DNA of 64,000 nt. Source: Aedes albopictus (Eukaryota > Arthropoda > Insecta > Diptera > Culicidae). The stretch spans positions 36,001-100,000 of the forward strand of contig NW_026917376.1 of the NCBI RefSeq assembly GCF_035046485.1, given 5' to 3'. Below are positions 45,270-57,868 of this stretch, in pieces. How positions within the stretch are numbered: the first letter of the stretch is position 1; the number at the start of each line of letters is the position of its first letter. The notes under the pieces are model-generated. The model made no database searches. It was not told the origin of the DNA and was given only the letters and a program-made list of their open reading frames with translations. Both the position numbers and the translations under genes were made by a program.

Positions 45270-46583
45270 CCTGAGCAGACGAGAATATCTAAATCAATTC
45301 TCAAATCGAACCATTTTTGCTGTCATAGCTCGATGTGATTTTGATGTGTTATTCAAAAATTTCAAGAATATCACACCAAAAACACTTGTTTACAAAATAA
45401 AACGAAAGTCGTGAACTTCTGCCAACGACCAAAATTTTTGAAGCACAATTTAGCACTGATTTCGAAACCGTGCTTCAAAAAAAAAAATTAAGTAGAGCAG
45501 TTTTTTTAGTTTTAGCTCAATATCGAGTTTCACAATTTTTAAAAATATGGAATTTATTAAAATTCAAATATCTTGCGTTTTGTTCAACCAATTTCAAATC
45601 TTTTTCCATAAATTAAAAGCTGACTACAATACCATTCAATCATCTGAATGCAGGTTTGCGTCAAATTGATGAAACTCAAGGTATTGACGAGTTTTAGGAA
45701 CGATCTCCTTAAATTTTAGCCAAATTTCCAAAAATATATGAAGAAATGTATTTTTTTTTTCAATATATGAAAAAAACAATCTTAAAATTTCTTTCTCAAC
45801 GTTTATTTGACATATCATATGTAGGCGAAATACAGTAAAAAATTCAGCTCAATCGGAGCGTTGGTTACGGAGAATGAGATGTGTGAAGTGAGCGACGTTG
45901 CTTAAAAATAGAACAAACATCTATTTCAAATCATCAACCTTGTATGGAAAGTCGAAAAAATTTCCGCTCTACTGTAATTTTTTTCCTTCGCGTTTTCGAA
46001 CTCAGAGCACGATTCTACAAAAAAGAAATGATCATCAGCTTACCGAGTTCAAAAATGCTGTAAACTAGTGTAATTCAAAGTGAATGATATCAGCTTCTGT
46101 TCTTGTCGAAATATCTGAAAATTTCTACATAAGAACACATTTAGCTCTTCTGCACGAAATGGAATACATACACCCATACAGATGGCTCAATATTAGTGAA
46201 ATGCCATGTGCCTTTTACTGAGCTGGGAAAACGAAGTATCTCATGCTCTTGCTGCCATGATATTCATATTCATAACAGTGAGCCGCAATTGAGTGGTAAG
46301 CATCGCCGCATGTGAATCCTAAGGTCGTAGGTTCGATGCTGAATGTTGGTAATTTTTTTTTTCAAGAAAAAGTTCGACAACTCTTGTCTGCTATTGTTTT
46401 GATCTTGTAATATCTTAACGAGCTATTATTGAGCACTTCTCCATACTAGATTTTGATATTATTTCTGATGTTTTACCTCTTAGCTCAATCTATTGGTTTG
46501 ATTGATTGATCAGTTTTTGTTCTTCAGTAATTCAATTATGAATAACTGAATGTGTTATTCGTTAGATTTTCTCACCTACTCGG
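45270..46583 (-). mobile_element. TIR element carrying a tRNA-like segment, copy 2
   Basis: It is the reverse orientation of 16361-16975, with ends near gcagacgagaatatc and ctcacctactcgg. The tRNA-like part is at 46279-46345. It is longer than copy 1 because unrelated AT-rich DNA (about 45386-46070) interrupts it. That insert has agtagagcagttttttt and, inverted, ttccgctctactgtaattt near its ends, so it may be another MITE. Confidence 0.7.
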
Positions 46584-47205
46584 ATTCACATCAAAAGGAC
46601 TGTCCTATTCATAGGGTGCTGGGCGGATATGGGTAAACTACCGATCAGCAAATATGATGGTATATAGGAGGCTTTGTCAATTTCCGAAAGAACTATTTGC
46701 TATCAAGAATTAATCTGATTAAGCGTGAAACGAGTATTTTTTTTTTCGAAAACTCGTAATTTTCTTCAACAGAAGAAAGTATTGAGTTCTTTCAACAGCA
46801 CCCACCAACACATCATAAAACCCTTTGTGTTCCCTCAGCGCTCCACTGCATACAATCCAACCAACATTGAACTCGTTCAAGGCTAGCTGGATAGCCCTCG
46901 TCTCATCCGTTGTGGGTAAGCCGATTGCAGCACACAACACTTCATGTCTGCCTTCAGCACATACTGACGGGGAACAGGGAATAACGAATCTCAATCGTAA
47001 ACACCACACCAAGCAAAGCCAACTTTATAGAGTTGCAACAGCAGGTTTGAGCCTCTTTGAATAAAGGGTAATCTTTAGTGTTTTCGTTGTCGTTAAAAGG
47101 TCTTACAATCTTCTCGATAGCGCGATGGTCCCTCATGCGCCCGGGTTGGACAAGTATACCACACCGGCACCGCACAACAATTAGAGCTATTCTTCAGCTC
47201 CGGTC
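46584..47205. other. No gene recognised
   Basis: The frames around 46719-47175 on the minus strand have no recognisable domain. Confidence 0.4.
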
Positions 47206-47213
47206 CCGTCCGT

Positions 47214-47604
47214 CAGTGTTGCGAATACTCACTTGCAAGAGTGATACTCATTTGCTTCTATCTCAGTCCAGAAGCATGCTATCAAAAAATGATGTTAAAA
47301 GGGCTTTTAGATTGTAGTTTAATCTAAAAGTTTGCCGAATAAAGTAAAGGTCGCAGACGCATACCAAAGTTGTGAGAGAGCTGTGAGTACGAGGTGAGTA
47401 AAATTCGTGTAATTTATACTCACCGTGTACTCACAGCTCTCTCACGGTTTTGGCATGCGTCTGAGACCTTTACTTTATTCGGCAAACTTTTAGATTAAAC
47501 TACAATCTAAAACCCCTTCAAACATCATTTTTTGATAGCATGCTTCTGGACTGAGATAGAAGCAAGTGAGTATAATTTTTTGCTAGTGAGTATTCGCAAC
47601 ACTG
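47214..47604. mobile_element. hAT-type MITE (391 bp) with 8-bp target duplication
   Basis: The ends are cagtgttgcgaatactcac and its inverse. ccgtccgt is duplicated at 47206-47213 and 47605-47612. The arms stay paired almost to the centre (tgagagagctgtgagtac versus gtactcacagctctctca). A CCGT/CGTT microsatellite continues to the right. Confidence 0.9.
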
Positions 47605-47644
47605 CCGTCCGTCCGTTCGTTGGTTCGTTCGTTCGTCCGTCCGT

Positions 47645-48105
47645 CATGACGGACTAAAGACTCAAAAGTTCATCAACACTGCGCGCAGCATGTGGAGAAC
47701 GAACAACGAAAGGAGAAATAAACAAAAAATAAAGATAGGTACCTACCTACATACGGCACACATGGTTGAAACCAAACTGGAATAAGGTAGGGGATCCCGA
47801 ACAGGATCATTACTAATAATATCATCAAAAATATATCAAATCTTATTTTTGAAAAATTTATTTTGATAATATTTTAAAAGTTTGATATTTACTTGTTCTG
47901 ATAGTTTGCATACACTGTCAGTAACTCCATTAGCTATCGATGTTATATAAAAAATACATATTTTTTGTTATAAAATCATTCTCTCAAAATATGTTAATCG
48001 CATGACTTAGTAGAATTTCGATAACTCGATCAGTTTTATAAAACTAAATTGTTATGAACAAGTTCATAATATCAAAATCAGTTAACATTTGTTCATCTCT
48101 TCCCA
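47645..48105. other. AT-rich, no gene
   Basis: The segment from about 47789 (gatcccgaacaggatcatta) to 48110 (atctcttcccattcgggac) has weak inverted similarity at its ends. It may be an old MITE. Confidence 0.35.
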
Positions 48106-48645
48106 TTCGGGACTATGCGCCGGTGGAGCCCGGAGCGTGAGTTCCCGTGGAGGAACTGAACCGAACCGGACTGGGCCGGACGATGATGGCGCGGTCAGTA
48201 GTGTGGTTATTGAAACATGACGAAAGTTGCTTCTTCCCGCTGACGCTGGCTGGTGCACATCAACGCAAGAAGCCGATACCCTACTACTTGTGGCTGCGCA
48301 ACTGGTTTTCCCGGTTCCTCTGGATCCCCGTTGAGGAGCAGAGTAGGAGCAGGAGTAGAGAATCTTGCTCTAGAACAGCACCTTCGGCGTCCGTTCGAGT
48401 CTGGGCCGGTGTGGTGGCGTTGTTGTTGTTGTTATTGCTGCGCGATGCGGGTGATGACTTTTGCATTTTTTCGCGATCCGAGATCAACGCTCGCTACGAA
48501 ATTGGCACAAAGAAACGTTTTCGGTACCGCCGCCGCTGGGCCGTGGACGATGAACTTGGTCCCATAAATCATAGCGCGGTTTGCCGAAATAGATTACACT
48601 TGATCACTCTGGTGATGGCGGTTGCCGACAAGAATTCTTAACATC
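48106..48645 (+). other. GC/CpG-rich block with a 164-codon frame
   Basis: It contrasts sharply with the AT-rich flanks. The plus-strand frame 48147-48641 contains an Arg/Ser run, a Leu-rich hydrophobic run (VVALLLLLLL) and an Arg-rich stretch, but no family that I recognise. Overlapping frames on both strands are also open, so this may be a promoter or untranslated exon instead. Confidence 0.35.
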
Positions 48646-50300
48646 AAATGAAGGGACGTCAGTAATAATAACTCCATTTCTCAATACATTAATTGTGAAA
48701 AGTAGTTATTTTACCTTTTCAACAAAAACGTATTTAGGGGTCAAATAAGAAGAGCTTAGATTGCTTTTGCTGATTGGTAGAACAAGTTTACCACAAAGAT
48801 CACAAGATTTAGTAGGAGATGCGTGTTGGATCATGTTTACCGTGCATGGCAGTTATATTTGCACTTTACTCTTCTTACAATCTTGGTTATATCATAAATA
48901 TGATTCTAAAACATACAAGAACAGATGCTTTTTTCCATTATAAAAAAAAACAACATGGAACGAGCTCACCCTCTGCTAAATATTTAAACGCAAAAGGATA
49001 AACGTACTTGCTGCGGCTCTCTCGGCTCTCTGATTTATTGTTGTACGCAAGAACGAATATTGGAGCAGATTTTCCTCAAAGTTGAAAGGAAGTGTTAGTG
49101 TATTTTCGTTTCTGAAGCGTTTCTCAATCTGCAGGTTGTATGTGACGTCCTAGTAATTGATTGTTTCGAATCTGATTGTTGGTGGGTCGCATAGAGGTCC
49201 AATTTTGAGAAAAGCTGGCAGAAACTCAATTTTTGAACATGTCTTATATGTAATACAGTATATTGAGCATTCATCCATAATACCAGGAGCACTAACTGGC
49301 ATTTAAAAAAAATGGATACATTGATTTTGTATTTTGCTGATGGAAAAAGTGCTGAATTTTTGATAAAGAACACAAACAAGTTCAACCACTTCAAAAGTCT
49401 ATTGATATAAGTAATACAATTGCTTTCAAAAGTTTAGTTTTAAGTTCTTGTGTATATCAGACATCTGCAATGGAGCAAGAAATCAAAATAAGACTTTTGG
49501 CTTCAAAATTGACATTACATGTCATTAGTACGAAAAATTCTTACAGTTTAAATTCAAAATGTCTTACAAATCGCTCCCCGCTACTCCCCGCGGGGAGATT
49601 CCGTTAAAATGCTCGTTTATGTATGCAGGATCGGTTAAAGAAAAATGCAACTGCCAAAAGCTGCTAAAACAATAGCGCCATGATGATATGTGTGTAGTAA
49701 AATTGTATGAAAAACATCAATAATAATAATATTTTGTTTGGATTTTGTTCGAAGAAATCGTAAAAAAATGAAATGCCGTTAAAAAGAAAATGAGCGCTAA
49801 ATTATGTTTCATATATGTTAAAATAGCATATATGCTAAAAATAGCAGACTACTATGATTTGGCAATTTTTGCCAGGTATTTTCAAATCTGGACCACTGTG
49901 GGTCGTGACAATTGTGTCACATACAGCAATTCAATGGGTCGTATGAATTAAAAGAAATCAATTTGAATTTACTGCATTTTCGGTATGCAAGACTTGTGGA
50001 CAGTTTATTTCATATCTAGGCAGTGTTATTACATTAAAATCTGAAGTTGCCTTTCAAAAAATCTATCATTATTTTTTTCATATCTGTAATGTTTTTATAC
50101 AGAAATCTGTACGCTAAACTGCGAGATAAGATTCTGTTAGATTACAGAATAATCTGTACATGTAAGTGGCATCCCAGCTTGTGGAATATGTTTACGAATA
50201 AAAATGATTTTTAAAATGTACGACTTTCGAACATACTGCAAACATAGCATTCGGTATGAATAAAAGTAGTATTTGATGCATGTTTTGAGTACTTAATAGT
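48646..50300. other. No gene recognised
   Basis: AT-rich. A ggaacgagctcacc motif near 48957 is shared with 32069 and 62464. Confidence 0.45.
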
Positions 50301-50304
50301 TGAT

Positions 50305-50880
50305 TCTTGGAATGCCGATGACAATTTTCTCTCGTGATTTCTCTCGGGGCACTTCCTAGAATTTATTCAAGTTTTTTTTTCCTGGAGGTTTGTAGTAGTT
50401 TTTTTTTGCATTTTTATAGGATTTTCTCCGCGAATACGTTCAAAGGTTTTTCCAGATTTACTCCCAGAGTTCTTTCCAGAGGTTTTTTTTTTCAGCGTTT
50501 CTTCTGGAATTTAGTTTTTCGCGGAATCTCCGAGACTTGTTCCTGAGATTTCTACCAGAAAACGTGTCTGCATCTAGGATTTCTGCAGGATTTTTTACGA
50601 GCTCTCTGCAGGACTACCCTACGGGATGTTTTACAGAGGCTTTCCCAGTACGCTCCCAAAGTTTCACCAGGATTCCGATATTTCTCTGGGAATTTCTATC
50701 ACGGAATTGTGTAGGCCATCTGAAGAGATACTTCGAGAAAAACTCCTGGGAAAAAAATCATGCAACGACTCCTGGAGCGACTAGTAGAATATATTTAAAA
50801 GAAACACTCGAAATCCCGGGACAATTTTTGGTAGAGATTCCTGCCAGAACTCTGTGAGTGTGAGTGCGGGAAAATTTCTT
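50305..50880. repeat. Degenerate short-period repeat, zone G
   Basis: Units of the gatttctctgggaattt / gatttctgcaggatttt type, the reverse orientation of zones E and F. Confidence 0.55.
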
Positions 50881-51088
50881 TTAAATTATTGGCAACAACT
50901 ACGTGGAAAAGTCTGAAAAATACGCTCCAAAAAATGCGACAGAACTTCATAAGAAATATTAATAATATATAATAATGTATCTTCTGCAGAAATCCAAAAA
51001 AAAAAACAAACTGTGGAAGAAACCCTGAAAAAAATATTGAAAGGAAGTCCATGATAAACTACAACAAAATCTGAGAGACACCCCGGGA

Positions 51089-51220
51089 CCCAAGCAACAC
51101 ACACGGTTACAAAACAGTGACGGCAGCGTATGTAAGGGTTGCGCAATAAGTCACAATGATTTCTGTGCGACCCTTACATACGCTGCCGTTACTGTTTTGT
51201 AACCATGTGTGTTGCTTGGG
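51089..51220. mobile_element. MITE (132 bp), nearly perfect hairpin
   Basis: The left arm cccaagcaacacacacggtt and the right arm ending gtgtgttgcttggg pair. The pairing continues through acagtgacggcagcgtatgt and taagggttgcgca to a loop of about 20 bases. Confidence 0.85.
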
Positions 51221-51221
51221 G

Positions 51222-51925
51222 AGCAGTTCCGAGAATAATGTTTCAAGAGAATTCCCGGGAGAAACTCTTATAGAAATCTGAATATTCCTGGAGAAACTGT
51301 AGAAGAAAGATTACGAAAATTTCTTGAAAAATCACTTTACGTACTTCGGAAGAAATCCCTAGGAACGGGAAGAAATCTCTGGAGGAACTCCTTCAGAAAA
51401 CTTGTGAAAAATTCCTAAAGAAATCCTTGGGGAAAGTAAAGTAGAAATTCCAGAAAAAAAAAACTCTTGCAGAAGTTCTGGGAAAAAACGCAGGAAGAAC
51501 TCCTGATGAAATCCCGAGCTTTTACCAAGGTTTTATCTCTAGGAAGTCCAGGAGTTTCTGTCAGCAGCTTTCCTGATTTTTTTCCAATGTCCCTCTTAGG
51601 ATTTCTATTGTTTCCAATCGTAAGTTCTCCCTGATTTTATCCCAAAGGTTCTCTCAGGGATTTTACCTAGAGTTGTTCCAAGGATTTCTTTTATACATTT
51701 ACTTGTGGTATTCTTTCCAGTATTTATTTCGAAATTTCCACCAGACCTAGTCTGGAATTTTCCTACAGTTTTTTTTTTCATATTTTTTTCGGGGATTTCT
51801 ACTACAGCTTATCTAGAGATTTCTACAGGAGTAACTTCTAAGATTCTGATTTTCATCATATCAACTTTGGAATTTTTCTGCATTTTCTTCAAGGTTTTTC
51901 AAAGTTCCCGTAACGTGGGTAGATC
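51222..51925. repeat. Degenerate short-period repeat, zone H
   Basis: The first half has aagaaatccctagga type units; after about 51540 the orientation flips to ctgattttatcccaa / gggattttac type units. Confidence 0.55.
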
Positions 51926-52660
51926 ACCTTAGAATAGTGCGTTGCGGCGTAAGATCTACTAAACTAAATTCTGATCTTGAAATTTTCCTGCCTAAAGTAA
52001 TCAGGCAGTAGTTTACAAATACTCCAAGATCAAAGTTTGATGCACTTGTTTAATGTTTATGTAATATTTTTGTTTCAATTTAGCTGCTAATCAACGTTTT
52101 ATTTCAGCAGGATTCAGATTCTCAACCGGAAAATCAATTAACCCAAATAAATGCCATTAAGATGATGATGAAACCAGGGCGTATTGGGCAGATAACTAAT
52201 TCGAAGCTGTCTACTAATGGTGTGTCTGAACGTTGAAGGATTGCGTCAGTCTTGTCGAGAAGTCAGAGATAAGTCTCCAATCTTTGTGTTTTGGTATCCG
52301 ACAATCCTCAAAACTGTGGTCTAGTGCTGTACTACCTACGAAATCTGTGCGACTTGCTTAATGCTTATGTTTACTTTTTCAGTGGTAACCAGACAAATGA
52401 TTAAACCATGACAATTTCTCATACGCTTTTTCGCCAAGGAAAGCATCCCATTAAACCCTATCCAATTTCCAACTCCAGATATCTATGAAGTGGGCCAAGT
52501 TCTTAGACATATTCTGAGTAGATATCTAATCAACATTTCCTCCCCATCCCCGCTGATCGTAAGGACCTGGCCAGGTGTCGAGAGTTCGTTAAATGAAAGG
52601 TTTGTCAAGTCCCAGGCAACTTTTCTGGCGCACAGAGACAGCCACCCCAGGATGTGTACG
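51926..52660. other. Unassigned; may be a repeat ending in a ctatg microsatellite
   Basis: The sequence 52540-52660 (gtcccaggcaacttttctgg, ggcgcacagagacagcc) runs into (tatgc)n at 52664-52683. A 3' simple tail of this kind would fit a LINE end. I cannot identify the family. Confidence 0.35.
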
Positions 52661-52689
52661 GTCGGCTATGCTATGCTATGCTATTTTCT

Positions 52690-53060
52690 CCAAGGTTTTT
52701 CAAAGGTGCTAATAATTTCTACTTTCTCCAGAGCTCCAGAGCTTTTTAAAGGAGTTCCTTCAGAGATTTTTCATTTTGTTTTTTCTTGAGATTACGCTTC
52801 AAAGTTTTATTTATTTCCGCTTGAGTTTATTTTGGGATTTCTACAAAAAAAAAAATCCAGAGCTTTTACTGCAGATTTATTTCATAAAAATTGCGGGATT
52901 CAACCCCACGTTCATCTCGAGAATCCTGAGAGGATTCCTCGTAATATCACTTTGCTGAAGTTTTTCGATTATTTTTCCAAACATTTTCCTTGGTTTCTAA
53001 AGTTACTTTCGGGTTTTCTTGCGAAGAGTCCTTTAATTTTTTTTTCGGGTTTGCCGGGAG
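52690..53060. repeat. Degenerate short-period repeat, zone I
   Basis: Decayed units such as tttctccaaggtttttc and gagattttt. Confidence 0.4.
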
Positions 53061-53177
53061 TTCCGGCCCCGTTATCTTCTTCCTGGGTTCAATCCCTGGC
53101 TCGTCCCTTTCCTCCTACTTTTTATCTTTCTGTATACTTTTTTTTCTATATTCTTCCCTACATATACATCTCATGTA

Positions 53178-53973
53178 CAGTGTCGGACAAAACAATGAGA
53201 CCACCGGTCCTATTTCATACACATTGGCCAAGTTTGACGATATGGTACTCGGTTTCTAGTTAATCGATTTGGCTGAATTTTTTTCAGCCGACATGGATTT
53301 ACGAAAATTTTTATTTGTACTAAATTCTGTTCACTACTTCCAAAGTTACAGATATACGGTTCTACAAAACAATAACCAGATTTTTATGATGGTTATTTGG
53401 GTTCAATTCAATTAAAATGTTCTCAAGTTTAAATGGCATCCTTAATTTTAGTATTAGTAGGCTCAGTGTACCAGTTATGGCTATAGTACCTCAAATTCGC
53501 CATAGTTTTAATAATTATGTCCATAACTGATACAGGGTTCCTATCATTGGCACACGCCATAATAAATTCTAGAAGTAGTTTTGACTCGGTTTCTATATTT
53601 TTCCTGTAAAGTATGAAAACTAATCTATCATTAGACACATTGATGACATTCGTCGGTCTTCTTCTTGTTGTAGAAATAGTATTGCTTAGGTAGTGCGATA
53701 ACTGGTACAGGCACCCCATGTCAATCATCAAACATCAGGTACTCTGATATATACTTTGATAATAGCAATCTGGTCCTATTATTTTGTCGTTTTGTATATC
53801 TGTAGCTTTTGAAGTAGTGAACAGAACTCAATCAATTAAATACGAACCCAAATTCACGTAACTCCATGGCGACTGTTCGACTTTCAGCCAAATCGGTTCA
53901 CAAGAAACCGAGAATCACATCGTCAAACTTGTATGAAAAATGGCTGGTGGTTTTATTGTTTTGTGCGACATTG
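53178..53973. mobile_element. TA-flanked MITE (796 bp)
   Basis: The ends are cagtgtcggacaaaacaat and, inverted, caatgtcgcacaaaacaat, then gagaccacc and its inverse. TA lies outside each end. Inverted similarity continues inward (tgaccaagtttgacgat/tcgtcaaacttgtatg, and gttcactacttc/gaagtagtgaac around 53330 and 53810). Confidence 0.85.
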
Positions 53974-53984
53974 TATAAACGTCT

Positions 53985-54390
53985 GTTCATAACCATCGCG
54001 AGTACCAGAAACGGATTGAAAAAAGCTATTTCTCGTCCTTCTAACTTCCACAGCACAGTGTCAATCTATATCATATAATGTCTACAAGTTATGCAACAAA
54101 GCGAACTGTGTCGCTTCAGAGTAATCTTCACACTATCTATCACTTTACGCCTGGCATCCACGCACCAATGCATGAATCCATATGCCAAAAGTAAATATTT
54201 CCTAACAACACTCCGACATCTGCATGATTTTGTGCAGGCAAAGAGGACTCAACGGTCTGTTGGCAACAAGCGATTGCAATCATGATTTCTTTTCCCATTC
54301 CCACTTTGAACTACAACCTGACCATTGTCGCTTAAAAATAGAGGATCATCAATACTCACTCACTGAAGATGCCTGTTGGTTCCAAGAAGC
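53985..54390. repeat. Diverged repeat, partner of 19855-20135
   Basis: Ordered shared motifs: aaccatcgcgagtaccagaa, tggcatccacgcacca, attgtcgcttaaaaatagag followed by gatcatca and actgaagatg. No frame is conserved between the copies. Confidence 0.5.
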
Positions 54391-54830
54391 TATACTACCC
54401 GCCACGATTCCATATATTGTTCACCCTAAATAAGGATGGAAAATAGAATAAACCTAGAATTAGGTTGTGGGTACGAGTTGCAGTTTCAAAGAGAATTAGG
54501 GGGGTCATAACAAGTGTTTTGCGCCTCAAAGGCCTTAAATTATCACATTTTAGGGATATGCTATAATTTTTGGGGGTGCTGTAATATTCAATATGAGTGT
54601 TGCAATATGCGCTTCAATATTTATGGTGGGGATTGTATCTCATTGGTTCCTTGTGTAAGTGTAGCTGGTGTGGCGATACTAGAGTAGCAACTACTGGCGG
54701 TAAATCAATTTTCAAATTTTCAATAAACGTTCCTCCTCGTTATCTTCTAGGAGGTGCTGCAGTAATTCCTTTAAAGATATCTGGGACCATCCTTACGATG
54801 AGTAAAAAGATTTCTTCAGCAGTTTTCCAG
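54391..54830. other. No gene recognised
   Basis: Unassigned sequence. Confidence 0.4.
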
Positions 54831-54834
54831 TAAA

Positions 54835-55640
54835 TTACAGAAAGAAGCCCGGGAAAAAGACTAAGAGAAATCCTGGAGAAATCTTGGAAGGCATCCAGGT
54901 GCAACTCTACGAGAAACTTCAGAAGATCGTGGAAGGAACTGTTGGATGAATTCTAAGAAAAACTCGAGACAAACCTGCAAAAATCCATTTCAAAAGTCTC
55001 TCAAATGTTTTCATCAGGTATTCCGGTATGAACTTAGTGAGGATCTCTTTCAGGAATCTTGAACTTCGGAAGAAACCCAGTAAGGAACTTTAGGGACGTC
55101 GACGAAATATTATTATTTATTTTTAGAAATTCAGTGGAAATATTAGAAAAAAGTCAAGGTGGAACTCAGGTTGCAATCCCATCACAAGGAAATCACTAGT
55201 TCTTAGAAGGAACTTGCAACCTCGCGATGAACAGCGAATGATGACTGGCGGCCTATCCTTGGCTAAAATGCACATAAATCAAGAAAAATCTCGGAGAGAA
55301 CTCCGAGACAATTTCCCGCAGAAGTCTTGAGAGGAACTTCAGGAGGAATCCAGTGAAAAACTCCTGTAGAAGTCCCATGACATGGAATCCTGACAAGAAT
55401 CTCGAAATTTCTCTTAGAGAACTTCGAACTTTTGGAGAAAATATCGGAAGAACTTTTGAAAGGAATCCTTAAGAAATTGCCGAGATTAACCTCAAAAAAA
55501 AAACTTTGGGAGAAATTCCGGAAATTCAATGAATTATCTAGGATCCTTAAGTAATTTCTTTACGTAATTTCAGATATTTCTCCATTAGTTCCATTGGGAA
55601 TATCTCCAGGTATTTCTCCTCACGGAATGCCTCCAGATGC
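54835..55640. repeat. Degenerate short-period repeat, zone J
   Basis: Units such as agaaatcctggagaaatctt and aggaacttcaggaggaatcc. The orientation is that of zones E and F. Confidence 0.6.
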
Positions 55641-57050
55641 TCTGAACTAAGTTTGAAAAGTCTCACATTGTAACTCTTCACCTACAAACGTCTGCCCTAA
55701 CTTCCATTTAATGCCACTTGCATGAAATATGCATAGATGAGATATCGCTAACGCGTTGTGTATACATACTTATTCATGCCATATTTCATTAAGCTCACAG
55801 CTGGTTCCGACCGCACACACCGGCGTGGCGACCAATGATTGAAAAATCGGCTTTTTCGAGTAGTGGGTTGTATTCACCGGTTTTTTCTTCCCGCTGTCTA
55901 GGTACAAGTGACGTCGAGTCGTTGAGGATGTTCGAGCACAGCTTCTTTCTTTAGTCGGTTCTTTTTTTTTCTCAACGGTATCGATGGTTGGTCAAACATG
56001 AATCGCGTGTACATTATTTCGACGCTTTCGCATCATCCGCAATCACACCGGGCAGGGTGAGCACTGCCCACTGGTTTCAGTCAATGTTATTCCAGATAAA
56101 TATTTACCAATGTGTCATAAGTGCAAGTATTTGGGTTGGGAAGAGTGGAGCTCTATCCGGTCTTAATTTTTCGAGTGTGGTTATGATGGCTCTCGAGCAA
56201 AGAAGATCATTTAAACACTGTTTCATTCTTTCATTCAGTCGAATCACAGTCGTCAAAATCACCACTCAATTAATAAGCCATGAAAACTAATTCCGATTTG
56301 ATTTCTTCTCTCCCACAGGTAAGCCGATTCGTGCAGTGCTCAAAAGCAATCAAAATGGAACGGTGCGGTGTGGAGTGCCCACATGGCCACGAACAACGCA
56401 ACGTGATCAATCCGGTTGCCTCTTCTGCCCCCAGGGACGACCGTAATCTCGGCGGGGCCATGGTTTGTGTTTTTTTTTTTCTCATGAAACGTGCCAGTCG
56501 TCGATTGGGTCTGAATTCTCAGCAGTGAATTGAATTGAACTACATCATACCTAGTCCTGATTATTATTAAACAATTTTCAATCACTCGCATGCTTCAGGA
56601 GTTGTTCGCTGGAAAATTGAAATCAGGAATCAGAAGTAGGTACTAGGTACTATTTGTGATTAGAACTAGTTTTTAAAAGTGAAACATCTCGATTTGTACT
56701 TTCACTTCCGTCAAATAAGAAATCGGCAAAAGGAAAGAACTTTTTATGTAGAGAAATCGGCAGACAGACTTCCCATCATCGAACGTCGAGACAGGGAGTA
56801 TATAGCTTTGATAGTTGATAATATTGGTATACCTGTGAGAGAAGTAGCAAGCGCAATAATCAAGCTCAAGCTTTTCCGATTGACCTTGCCAGGCATGTAT
56901 CTCCCGACTGTGATATCAATTTTCTTTCCATCATAAAGACGTGGGTGAAGAAGACTGGTTCAAGGTTGATATACCGTTTCATTTCGCCGGTGGTTCGAAC
57001 AACACATTGCATATAAATGCCTAAATAGGGAAGACTTGATTGGAGAGGTA
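55641..57050. other. No gene recognised
   Basis: The frames at 55988-56290, 56280-56528 and 56679-56936 have no known domain. The ctcccacaggtaagcc near 56311 looks like fused splice-site motifs, but no exon is evident. Confidence 0.35.
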
Positions 57051-57511
57051 TCAGGTATTAGAATGCCGGCTTCAGAGGCACGTTATCCTGCATTTGGGGC
57101 ATTTGTGCCATCGCCAAAGCAAAAACCTATTTCATCATCTACCTGAAGAAAAAGGAAAGAAATAAGGATTAGAATGGGGATAGGGACCACAATGAGTTTT
57201 AATAGCGCCCTGAAAAGGGCTCTGTAATAACGCATAAAGCGAAAGAGAGCCTATAGCTCTTTACCACAGTAATGGGTTAAGAACAACAGAATATCCTGTA
57301 GATTCATTTTGTTTTTTTTTTTTGTTTTTATTTATGTGTATTTTAACTTAGAGCTAATTCTACACTGTAGATTCATGTTTCTGAAGTCAGTTTCACCTAA
57401 TAAGTGTTTACCGAATACTCAAAAATGCAGTTACGCAAAAACTATGGAAAGTTACATATCAAATAAAACGAAGTTCCATAATCGGATTCATAGCTATCAC
57501 ATACATTGTGA

Positions 57512-57868
57512 TCAGTGGCCAGTCAATGCTTTGGCCAGCATGCTGCAATTCTGCTTTGACAGATTTGTTAGATACTTTGCAACACCTAGAGATGGCCCAG
57601 TACAAAACAATTTTGTTCGATGACATGACTCCAAACTATTCCAGTATTGTTTCTGTTGAGTGGCAGCGCCGACGTCAGTCTGACGCTGTATCCAACACTT
57701 CGATACCGGAATATCTGCTTGAGGGCCAATAAAGTTATGTGATGCTCCAGTGCGAGCTAACTCATCAGCTGATTCATTTCCAGTGTTGGCAGAATGGCCA
57801 GATACGCATACATGATGAAGAACAGCGTTTGCTGAATTCAGCTCCATGATTTCAGTTCGACAAGCCAT
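57512..57868 (-). pseudogene. LOA element RNase H remnant
   Basis: The 118-codon frame contains VCVSGHSANTGNESADELAR, the C-terminal RNase H motif with the catalytic-site His and Asp positions (GHS...NESAD). LTNLSKQNCSMLAKALTGH follows. Further similarity continues in other frames to about 57320 (Cys-containing tail). The N-terminal half of RNase H is not readable in one frame. Confidence 0.75.

Noticed and set aside
47789..48110. Possible MITE with gatcccgaa / ttcggga ends
   Set aside because: The inverted similarity is weak and no target duplication is seen, so it is not called as an element.
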